Below are positions 1 through 6,929 of a DNA stretch of 55,639 nucleotides, piece by piece (position 1 is the stretch's first letter; each line of letters starts with the position of its first letter). The stretch lies in contig CAITIQ010000634.1 in the NCBI GenBank assembly GCA_903892415.1, positions 1-55,639 of the forward strand. The letters run 5' to 3'. The notes beneath the pieces were generated by a model. The model did not search any database. It saw nothing but the letters and a program-made list of their open reading frames with translations, and was not told where the DNA came from. Both the position numbers and the translations under genes were made by a program. This DNA is from an uncultured delta proteobacterium (GTDB taxonomy: Bacteria; Myxococcota_A; Polyangia; Polyangiales; Polyangiaceae).

Positions 1-1265
1 CGCGAGGCCAGCGCAGCGCGTAGCGCGCTGAGCGGCGCTGTCTGCGTCCGCAAGGCCTCGAACGCCGCAACGCGCACGCTCGGATGCTGGTCGTCGAGCC
101 GCTCGGTGAGCGCAACGCGCGTGGCGCTGCGTTCGCTCGTGGCCAGCTTTTGTGCGCAGAGCGTGCGCACCTCCGGCTTGGCGTCTTGGGCAAGAGCCTG
201 CAAAAGGAGCGCATGCGCCTCCGGCTCGGCCAGGCCGGCCAAGGTCTGCACCGTGCTTTCGCGCTTGGACAAGAGCTGCGCCTTGAGATCGGTCGCCAGC
301 AGCTCGAAGCCGTGGCCGAGATCGGTGCGACGCTCCTCCGCTTGCCCAGCCGCGTCCAAGGCAAAAACGCCGACGCTGCGTGCGTCCCCACCAACGTACA
401 AACGCGAGAGGGTGCCGGCGCGCTCGAAGGGCACGACCAGCGCAGCGTGCAGCAGCTCATTGCCCCGCGTCTCGAGCGTGCGCGGTTTGCGCCGTTCATC
501 CGTGCGCCAGAACCGCAGCTTGCCGTCGCGCCCTGCGGTGACAAACCGTTCGCCCTCTTGCTCGCGCCCTTTGGTCGGCAAAAATGCGATCGCGCTGGTG
601 CCGCCGATGTGTCCGCTCTCGTCTTTGCCGCGGACGTCGGCCTCGACCTCCCCGACCAAGTACCAAAGCCGCACAGTACCGTCTTCACCGCCGGAGACGA
701 GCCGGCCGTCCAACTTGGTGAAGGCCAGTGAAAGCACCGCGCCCTCGTGCCCGGGCATCTCGCGCACAGCACCGTCCTCGAGCGACACCACGCGCACGAC
801 GCCGTCATCCCCTGCGGCGCCCACCGCATCACCTGCAGGCGAAACAGCCACAGCGCGAAGCGCCTGCGCCGACAGCTGCAGCTCCGAGAGGCCCTTGCGG
901 GCTGCACCGCTCTTACGCGACCACAGCCGCAAGAAACCGTCTTGCCCAACCGAGGCCAGCAGATCCGCATGGACGGCTACGCCGGTGACAGCACCGCTGT
1001 GCGCCGGGATCTCCCGCTTGACGGCGCCGGCCTGGCTTATCTCCAAAAGCGCACCGTTGCTCGCCGCTGCGACGAACCCGCCCTCATCCCCGGCGAGCGC
1101 GAGCACCTGCGCCGGCAGCTCGGCGCTCTTTTGCAGCCGATCTGCCACGTAGTCGAACAACGTCACGCTGGACGACTCTCCAGCGCGCACGCCCGCCACA
1201 GCGACGAACCGCCCACTGACGGCGAGGGCACGGACCTTCTCGAGATTGCCGAGCATGAAGCTCAT
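1..1265 (-). CDS. WD40-repeat protein with HEAT-like C-terminal part (3' end outside window)
   Basis: Open minus-strand frame starting at ATG 1265 and running off the window edge without a stop, so the C-terminus is missing. The first ~300 residues show WD40-type blades, with the recurring pattern HSGAVTGVAVHADLLASVGQDGFLRLW and later GHEGAVLSLAF...SGGEDGTVRLWY. The last ~80 visible residues turn into short Ala/Leu-rich helical units (LAGLAEPEAHALLLQALAQD, SVRVAAFEALRTQ) typical of HEAT repeats. Its ATG overlaps the stop of the upstream HEAT gene (ATGA, 1262-1265), which suggests translational coupling and a shared complex. WD40 and HEAT folds are protein-protein scaffolds, so no enzymatic role is implied. 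No signal peptide is visible, so it is probably cytoplasmic. Confidence 0.8.
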   Translation of the reverse strand, partial: MSFMLGNLEKVRALAVSGRFVAVAGVRAGESSSVTLFDYVADRLQKSAELPAQVLALAGDEGGFVAAASNGALLEISQAGAVKREIPAHSGAVTGVAVHADLLASVGQDGFLRLWSRKSGAARKGLSELQLSAQALRAVAVSPAGDAVGAAGDDGVVRVVSLEDGAVREMPGHEGAVLSLAFTKLDGRLVSGGEDGTVRLWYLVGEVEADVRGKDESGHIGGTSAIAFLPTKGREQEGERFVTAGRDGKLRFWRTDERRKPRTLETRGNELLHAALVVPFERAGTLSRLYVGGDARSVGVFALDAAGQAEERRTDLGHGFELLATDLKAQLLSKRESTVQTLAGLAEPEAHALLLQALAQDAKPEVRTLCAQKLATSERSATRVALTERLDDQHPSVRVAAFEALRTQTAPLSALRAALAS

Positions 1266-3958
1266 TCGATGCCTCCCACGAGCTCAGGTCCGTGCGCCGC
1301 TCGCAAGCGCATCAGCGCCGAAAGGCAGGTCTGCCATTCACCTTTGGCGATCGAGCCGGTGAACTCCGCCAGCACCGGAGCCACGACCTTGGCGAACTCG
1401 ACGTCGGCCAAGCCCAAGTCACGCACGATCTCGATCACCTGGCGTTTGGCGACGCTGGTGGACAACTTCTTGGCGCGCGCCTGTTCCAAGCTCTCGGCCG
1501 AGCGCGTCGCAGGGATGCTGAACAGCAGCCGCCGCAAAAACGCGCGCATGGCCTCGGCGTCGCTGAAGGTCGCGCCCTGCTTGAGCTTGCTAGCTCCTTG
1601 CGGCTTCCACTCGGCGGGCAGCCCGCGTGGCCGATGGCGTTGCCAGAGCAGCCGCACCGCGAACAGACGCACTTCACGATCGGCGCTCTGCATCAGCCAG
1701 CCCAGCCGCTCAATGCCACCGATGCGGGTGTAGTGCTTTCGGATCAGGTCCATCCCGGCGTCGCGACTCGAACGTTTGCGGCTCTCGGTCAGGGCGAATA
1801 CTTGTGCCGCATCCAGCTCATCGACGGTCAACGCAAAGTCAGGATCGGCGTCGGGTTCACCGGCTTGAAACAGCGCTTCGTAGGCGAGGTTGCGCACCTC
1901 TTTGGCGCTCGCCTCGGCCAGCTCGTACACGCGCTTGGTCGCGCCCCAGCGGCGCAATTCCAGCCGCGCAATGGCTAGACCGAAGCGCCGTACGTCGGGC
2001 CGCAGATCGAACAGGCACGGCCACACTCGCTCTTCACTGTAGGCCGCGAGCGGGATGGCCGGCTTGATCCCGAGCGCCTTGGTCTCCGGTTCGCGTTTGC
2101 CGAGCTTGGGGTGGTGGCAGCGCAAATACAGCTGCGCGAAGGCTCGCACCGGCTCCGGCTCTTTGGCCCCGCGGGCCAACTCGAACAGGCGTGCAACGCC
2201 GGCGCTCACGTTCGGTTTGCCCTCGGCAAAGAGCTCCGGCCTGACCTGCGTGAGCAAGTAGCGATGTGCCCACTCATGCAGCGTCGGATCGGCGCGCCGG
2301 GCCAGCGCCAAGAGCCACGGCAGGCCTACCTCGCGCGGCTCGACGATCTTCGGATTGCCCAAGATGGTGAAGGCCACGGCGCGTTGACGCGGGTCAAACA
2401 CCAGGCCGCGCAAGCGCTCGAGATCGAGTGAAGGCGGTAGTTTGTCGGCTTTGGCGAGCCACGCTCCGAGCCGCGCCGCGAGATCCGCACGCCGATTCAT
2501 CGCCGCGAGCAGCCAGTCTCCCGACGCTTGCTCGACTGGGTACTTTTCAATTTTGGTGCAGGCCAGCGTAAGCACGTGATGCGCGCGATCGAGCCGCTCA
2601 TCGTCGAGCAAGCCGGTCCAGAAACTGAGCGGCAGTTCGGTAGGCCCAAAGCGCGCATCCAGCGTTCGGCGCGCCCAATCGGCGGGCCCGCGACGGTGAT
2701 CGAACAATAGCTCGTGCAAGAAGCGCTCGCTCAGCTCGCTGCGATCGAACTCGGCGTCGAGCGTGGCTGCGGCAAACTTCTGCGTCGCTTCAATGCCGAG
2801 CAGACGCGCCAGCGTCTCCAAGCCCAAGGCGCGCGCTGGGCGCCGCGCGGTGAGCAAGCCCACGACGAAGTCGCGCGTGTCAGCGAAGGCGTAGGCTGTG
2901 TTCAGGAGCTCGAGCAACTGCTCGACGGGTAGGTCCCCAGCGTGACCGCGGGCGTACTCAATCGCGTACTTGCGCGCTTTGGCGCTGGGTGAAGCGAGCA
3001 AGGCCAGGACCGGCTGTTTCAGGCCAAGCTTCTCGAGGTTGCCCTGATGCAAGTCCGCCGAGCCGACCAACAGCTCGACCAAGAACTCATGCACCGCAGC
3101 CAGTGGCCGATAAGCCAACTTGGCCAGCCAATCCACGCGCAGATTGCGCAGCGCCTCGGGATGCAGCTCGCGCAGACCATGCGCTGCAAACTCCGCTGCT
3201 GCATCGGAGCGCGCCGTTTCGAGCAGCAGCTTGAGCGGCTCCGCCGATAACTTCCAGGCCTCGAGGTAAGGCGGACGGAAGCGGAACTTCTTGGCCAGCC
3301 CCTTGGGCGCACCCCACTTCTTGGCACCTCCCTGCATCAGGCTCTGAGCGACGTTGCCCTCGTACGGATCCTCGCTCCGGCGCAGCACCTCCACCGCAAA
3401 ATCGACGTACAGCTCGGGGGAGGCCTTGCCCAAAAGGCGCAAGAAACGCGCAGCTCGTTTGCTGAGGTAGCCGAGCGTGCCGCGGCTGACGTCACCGGTG
3501 CCCCCGTGCTCATCGAGAGCGCGATCAAAGCGAACCGCCAAGGTGGCGAAGACCTCAGCGTCCAAATCCTTTTCGGCGCGCTTGTAAACGCGCTTTAGTC
3601 CGCCCCAAACGCCGAACAGCAGGGGAGCTTCGGCGGCGATCGTCAGCAGCGTCGCGCGCGCAGCCGGGGTCTGACGCTCGTAAAGGTTGGTCACGAGCTC
3701 GGCCAGGCGCAGCTGGTCGGGCACGTGCTCGCCGGGCTGGTTCAGCAGGCGTTGCCACGCCTCGTGCTTCTGAGTCTGGCCGGCTCCGTGAAGCGCGGCG
3801 CGCAAGGTGCCGAGCGTCATCACCTCGGGCGGCACTGGCGCGCTCGGCGTCGCCGGTGTCAGCCGTAAAAAAGCCTGGATCACCGAGGAAAGATCCGGCG
3901 CCTCGACCTCGACCAGGCGCTTGAGATCCGCGAGCTGAATGGCTTGCTCGGTCGTCAC
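1262..3958 (-). CDS. large HEAT-repeat scaffold protein of the WGR operon
   Basis: 898-residue all-helical protein, rich in Ala, Leu, Arg and Glu, without signal peptide or membrane segment. Degenerate HEAT-like units recur along its length (for example around residues 270-340 and 740-800: LGWLMQSADREVRLFAVRLLWQRHRP). No catalytic motif was seen. The ATG overlaps the stop of the WGR-domain gene by 4 bp, and its own stop overlaps the start of the WD40/HEAT gene, so the three proteins are probably made together. Proteins that pair WGR domains with long helical repeats are known from the MolR/YehI group of enterobacteria. Assignment to that group is by architecture only. The function is unknown; a large scaffold that partners the WGR protein is the simplest reading. 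Confidence 0.8.
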   Translation of the reverse strand: MTTEQAIQLADLKRLVEVEAPDLSSVIQAFLRLTPATPSAPVPPEVMTLGTLRAALHGAGQTQKHEAWQRLLNQPGEHVPDQLRLAELVTNLYERQTPAARATLLTIAAEAPLLFGVWGGLKRVYKRAEKDLDAEVFATLAVRFDRALDEHGGTGDVSRGTLGYLSKRAARFLRLLGKASPELYVDFAVEVLRRSEDPYEGNVAQSLMQGGAKKWGAPKGLAKKFRFRPPYLEAWKLSAEPLKLLLETARSDAAAEFAAHGLRELHPEALRNLRVDWLAKLAYRPLAAVHEFLVELLVGSADLHQGNLEKLGLKQPVLALLASPSAKARKYAIEYARGHAGDLPVEQLLELLNTAYAFADTRDFVVGLLTARRPARALGLETLARLLGIEATQKFAAATLDAEFDRSELSERFLHELLFDHRRGPADWARRTLDARFGPTELPLSFWTGLLDDERLDRAHHVLTLACTKIEKYPVEQASGDWLLAAMNRRADLAARLGAWLAKADKLPPSLDLERLRGLVFDPRQRAVAFTILGNPKIVEPREVGLPWLLALARRADPTLHEWAHRYLLTQVRPELFAEGKPNVSAGVARLFELARGAKEPEPVRAFAQLYLRCHHPKLGKREPETKALGIKPAIPLAAYSEERVWPCLFDLRPDVRRFGLAIARLELRRWGATKRVYELAEASAKEVRNLAYEALFQAGEPDADPDFALTVDELDAAQVFALTESRKRSSRDAGMDLIRKHYTRIGGIERLGWLMQSADREVRLFAVRLLWQRHRPRGLPAEWKPQGASKLKQGATFSDAEAMRAFLRRLLFSIPATRSAESLEQARAKKLSTSVAKRQVIEIVRDLGLADVEFAKVVAPVLAEFTGSIAKGEWQTCLSALMRLRAAHGPELVGGIE

Positions 3959-5046
3959 ACTACCTCCGCCAAACGGGCTTTGAGCACCGCGTCATTGCCA
4001 GGTCGCAGCCCCGCGCGAAAGCCTGCGATACCGCCCGCCTCTGGCTTCAACCCGGCCTCCAGGAACGGCCGAACGCGAGCGAACCAACGCTGAAAGGCGC
4101 TGCTGCTGAGCCGGCGGTTCACCAGCGCAATCCCGACGTGAATACCCACCTCAGCATCGCGCGTGGTCTCCAAGCTCGCAGCCAATACGCCGATCGCCGG
4201 GGTCAAGGCCGCATCGAGCACCTTCGCCCGCCAGCTGAGCACCACTCGCTCGAATGAGCGTGCGTCACAAACCCAAAGCACCGTGAGCGCGTCCTCGAGT
4301 GCGAGCCCCTTCGGTTTTGCAACCAAGGCCATCACCCGATCCAGCGCTTGCTCCACCGCGGGCGCTGGGCTTGCAACCTCGAGCGCCCGCCTCGCGCGCT
4401 TGGCCAGCCGTGCAATCTTCCAACTGCGCCCGCCAACCGCCTTTTCCAGCGCCTCTAGTGCAGCAACAGCGTCGCGGTTCGCCTCCGGTCCGCCAGCTCG
4501 TTCGCGCCGGCGGGCCGGCAAACGAGGCGCCACCGGTTGCTCCTCCGGCTCAATCGGTGCCGTTGCGAAGCCGCGTCGCCGCGGAGCCTTGGGCTCGTCT
4601 TCGTCTTCGTCGCCTTCGTCTTCGTCTTCGTCGGCGTCAGCCTCATCGCCTTCGTCTTCGTCATCGGCGTCAGCCTCATCGGCGTCAGCCTCATCGGCGT
4701 CAGCCTCATCGGCGTCAGCCTCATCGGCGTCAGCCTCATCGGCGTCGTCAGCCTCATCGGCGTCGTCAGCCTCATCGGCGTCGTCAGCCTCATCGGCGTC
4801 GTCGTCAGCTTCCTCTTCCTCTTCCTCAGGCTCTTCCTCTTCGGCCTCAGGATCCTCGAAGCCCTCTTCCAGCTTCTCGGCCAGGCGCAGCTCGAGCTCT
4901 CGCTCAGCCTCGGCAGGCGTCTTGAACTTCTTGAGCTTTGTGTGGCCTGCCGAGCCGATTTTTCCGAAGCGGTAGCAGAAGATCAAACCGTCTTTGATCC
5001 ACGCTTCCCAGAACTTCTCTTCATCGGCGTTCTCGAGGCGGCGCAT
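3955..5046 (-). CDS. WGR-domain protein with a long acidic Asp/Glu/Ala repeat
   Basis: About 363 residues from ATG 5046. The open frame continues to a TTG at 5085, but conservation begins just after this ATG. Residues 1-70 match a WGR domain: MRRLENADEEKFWEAWI, then the eponymous region as FCYRFGKIGSAGHTKLKKF, then paired helices with many Glu. WGR domains in PARPs bind DNA ends and contact the catalytic domain; in bacterial MolR-type proteins the role is open. Next comes a ~90-residue acidic low-complexity tract (EEEEEADDDADEADDADEAD...), encoded by tandem 15/18-bp repeats, then an Arg-rich stretch and a helical C-terminal domain of ~170 residues. It is the first gene of the WGR-HEAT-WD40 operon and overlaps the next gene by 4 bp. 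No nuclease, ADP-ribosyltransferase or other catalytic motif is visible. Confidence 0.8.
   Translation of the reverse strand: MRRLENADEEKFWEAWIKDGLIFCYRFGKIGSAGHTKLKKFKTPAEAERELELRLAEKLEEGFEDPEAEEEEPEEEEEEADDDADEADDADEADDADEADDADEADADEADADEADADEADADEADADDEDEGDEADADEDEDEGDEDEDEPKAPRRRGFATAPIEPEEQPVAPRLPARRRERAGGPEANRDAVAALEALEKAVGGRSWKIARLAKRARRALEVASPAPAVEQALDRVMALVAKPKGLALEDALTVLWVCDARSFERVVLSWRAKVLDAALTPAIGVLAASLETTRDAEVGIHVGIALVNRRLSSSAFQRWFARVRPFLEAGLKPEAGGIAGFRAGLRPGNDAVLKARLAEVV
4666..4794. repeat. in-frame tandem repeat coding for the acidic tract
   Basis: Five perfect copies of the 15-bp unit GGCGTCAGCCTCATC (plus-strand view, 4666-4740) are followed by three perfect copies of the 18-bp version GGCGTCGTCAGCCTCATC (4741-4794). 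A further single 15-bp copy lies at 4633-4647. Read on the minus strand they encode DEADA and DEADDA units. Both lengths are multiples of three, so copy number can change without breaking the frame. Confidence 0.95.
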
Positions 5047-5132
5047 CGCGGGCGAAGCATGCACGACCCTGCGGGGCTCGCGCAATAGGCGGCGAACAGA
5101 GGTTCATGTCGGCCCCGTGTTAGCTCCCTGAA

Positions 5133-5624
5133 TCAGCCGAACCGGCTGTCGAGCTTGTTGAGTTGGCTGCTGAAGCCCTGTTGCTGCATCTTCGTGAAGT
5201 CGTCGCTGTGCAGCCGATCCAGCGTAACGACCATCCGGACTGTGTCGCCTGCAACGTGAAAATCGACCGCGATGTTGCTCTCGTACGCCGTCACGCCCGG
5301 TAGGAAGTCGATCAGATTGGTCAGTACCAGCCGTTGATGGGGCTTCACTTCGGCAAAGCGTGATCGGGTAGGGTGGGAGACGGGCTGCCCCATTTGCTTC
5401 ATCGCAGCGATCATCTCGCTCGAGTCGGCGATCATGTCGTAGTGAAGTGTGCCGCCGGCGCGCGCCTCCAGGGCGTGCACTTCCACACGGAAGCCTTCGG
5501 GGCCCCACCACGACTCAAAGCCTTCTTTCGTCGTCCACAAGTCCCAGACGTCCTCAACGCGGGCTCGATACGTGCGCTCGAGGACGATCTTCGATTCGTT
5601 GATTGCTTGTTCGTCGCTCTTCAA
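5133..5624 (-). CDS. SRPBCC/AHSA1-family protein
   Basis: 163 residues with the hallmarks of the AHSA1 (activator of Hsp90 ATPase homologue) branch of the SRPBCC fold: an N-terminal strand IVLERTYRARVEDVWDLWTTKEGFESWW, then GPEGFRV, a helix-grip core and a C-terminal long helix. These proteins form a hydrophobic ligand cavity; the ligand is not predictable here. The ATG overlaps the stop of the upstream ArsR gene (ATGA). ArsR plus AHSA1 pairs are very common in bacteria, so co-transcription and ArsR control are likely. The gene is complete and of normal length. It lies upstream of the WGR gene on the same strand, leaving under 100 bp, so read-through into that operon is possible. Confidence 0.85.
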   Translation of the reverse strand: MKSDEQAINESKIVLERTYRARVEDVWDLWTTKEGFESWWGPEGFRVEVHALEARAGGTLHYDMIADSSEMIAAMKQMGQPVSHPTRSRFAEVKPHQRLVLTNLIDFLPGVTAYESNIAVDFHVAGDTVRMVVTLDRLHSDDFTKMQQQGFSSQLNKLDSRFG

Positions 5625-5962
5625 TTTCGTTTGCTCCGCTGTTTCGATCGGTTGGCTTGTTTACGGTCGAGGGCGGCTCCAAACCGATCAAGCCGCGCCT
5701 CCCACAGGTTGCGGTACCCAGCGAGCCAGCCGTCGAGCTCGCGAAAGGGCGCGGGGTTGAGCGAATAGAGGCGCCTCTGCCCGTCGGGGCGCATCGATAC
5801 GAAGCCTGCTTCGCTGAGGATGCGAAGGTGCCGCGAGACGCCCGATTGATGCACGCCCGCCTTCTCCACGATGTCCCCGACCTGCTGTTCACCGAGTCTC
5901 AGCGACTCCACGATGCTGCGGCGAGTTGGGTCAGCGAGCGCCTGGAAGACGTCGATATGCAT
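5621..5962 (-). CDS. ArsR-family winged-helix repressor
   Basis: 113 residues beginning MHIDVFQALADPTRRSIVESL, the classic ArsR N-terminus. The recognition region is VGDIVEKAGVHQSGVSRHLRILSEAGFVSMRPDGQRRLYSLNPAPF, the helix-turn-helix and wing of the Rv2034/SdpR-like branch that accompanies AHSA1 proteins. No CxC metal site (ELCVC) is present, so metal sensing is unlikely. The second half, DGWLAGYRNLWEARLDRF, is typical for this subgroup. It is transcribed with the SRPBCC gene (4-bp overlap). AT-rich dyads directly upstream of the start are the likely autoregulatory operator. Confidence 0.9.
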   Translation of the reverse strand: MHIDVFQALADPTRRSIVESLRLGEQQVGDIVEKAGVHQSGVSRHLRILSEAGFVSMRPDGQRRLYSLNPAPFRELDGWLAGYRNLWEARLDRFGAALDRKQANRSKQRSKRN

Positions 5963-5991
5963 AGAGATGTATATACATAAAGGTGCATGTA
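5956..5991. promoter_or_regulatory. putative ArsR operator with nested palindromes
   Basis: An AT-rich patch in an otherwise GC-rich region. It contains the perfect 12-bp palindrome ATGTATATACAT (5967-5978), the perfect palindrome TATGCATA over the start codon (5956-5963), and TGCATGTA at 5984-5991. ArsR repressors bind AT-rich dyads overlapping their own promoter and start. The assignment is inferred from position and symmetry. Confidence 0.55.
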
Positions 5992-6046
5992 TCGAGCAAG
6001 GCCATTCGACGCGACCGCGTTGCGAGCGGGCGCATCGATCGCGGAC

Positions 6047-6850
6047 TCAGTGTGTGCGCGGCCGCCTTCGGCGAAGGCCGAGTAGGCCAAGCAGCAGCAC
6101 CGTTGCGGCTGATCCGGGGGCGCTGGTTTGGGGCAGCGAACAGCCGCAGCCATCGTCCGACTCGGCGCTTCCGCTACCCCCAGCGCCGCCGCTCCCTCCC
6201 GCGCTGCTGCTGGACGGGCCCGCCGCTCCGCTATTCTCGCTGCCGCCTGTTCCACCGCTTCCGCCTGTTCCACCGCCGCCGCTCACCACTGGTTCGGCCT
6301 GCAACGCGATGTCGGCGCAGTGATGGTAGAAACAGCCGCCCGGGTTGTTGAGCGCGTGGTCGGACATGAACTGAATCACCTGCAGGGTGCAGCGCTCGCA
6401 AGTGACGTCGGCGGGCAGCGTCACCTCGAAGGTTTGTGGCCCATTGAGTGGTGCATCGTGCGGCAACACGCCATCCGCGAGCACCGGGTAGACAGGCGGG
6501 TCCATGATCGTGGTGGAGCCACAGTCTGTTGCACCCGGTACGACGATGGGCTCGGCGGGCAGCTCGCTCGGGTCATTCTCGGCTAGTGCTATGCGGTAGT
6601 GCCCGGGGTGAAAGATCGTCTCGTTGATGGTGATCGAGATGGTCTGGCCGGATTGAAAGGTGGTCACCGTCCCCGTGGTAGCGCTGTTTTGATCGCCGCA
6701 CGGTGGTGCCTTCTGCGGGTTGCCAAGCCCGTCTTGAACCAAGGAGGCTGCTGGTGACTCCAGTCGGAAGTGAGCGTTTGCAGGACTGGACGCTGCGACA
6801 AAGAGCGACGCGCATGCCACGATGATGAGCCGACTGGGAAACCTAGACAT
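6047..6850 (-). CDS. secreted LPMO-like (SCE4755-type) protein with MYXO-CTERM tail
   Basis: 267 residues from ATG 6850 (the frame extends to a GTG at 6901 without coding character). Residues 1-26 are a signal peptide ending ANA, so the mature protein would start with His27 (HFRLESP). An N-terminal His is required for the copper histidine brace of lytic polysaccharide monooxygenases. Further His residues follow in HPGHYRIAL and FYHHCADIAL, with paired Cys in the core. This matches the SCE4755-like polysaccharide-monooxygenase-like family known from Sorangium; oxidative activity is not shown for it here. After residue ~185 comes a Gly/Ser linker, then CGCSLPQ, a ~12-residue hydrophobic stretch and RRRRP, a MYXO-CTERM-like sorting signal that suggests cell-surface handling. 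The neighbouring vWA gene lies upstream on the same strand. Confidence 0.75.
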   Translation of the reverse strand: MSRFPSRLIIVACASLFVAASSPANAHFRLESPAASLVQDGLGNPQKAPPCGDQNSATTGTVTTFQSGQTISITINETIFHPGHYRIALAENDPSELPAEPIVVPGATDCGSTTIMDPPVYPVLADGVLPHDAPLNGPQTFEVTLPADVTCERCTLQVIQFMSDHALNNPGGCFYHHCADIALQAEPVVSGGGGTGGSGGTGGSENSGAAGPSSSSAGGSGGAGGSGSAESDDGCGCSLPQTSAPGSAATVLLLGLLGLRRRRPRTH

Positions 6851-6929
6851 GCGGCACTCTAGCGAAGGGCCAGCCACAGCGGTGGTCGAAAGCTCGACCA
6901 CGCGTTCACAGCTGTGGCCCCTCAGCGGG

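Noticed and set aside
106..1733. Long plus-strand open frames opposite the WD40/HEAT genes
   Set aside because: Low-complexity Arg/Ala/Pro/Ser content and no start context; the minus-strand genes have domains and overlaps.
4163..4975. Ser-rich open frame opposite the acidic repeat
   Set aside because: It is the complement of the DEADA-coding repeat; composition is an artefact of that repeat.
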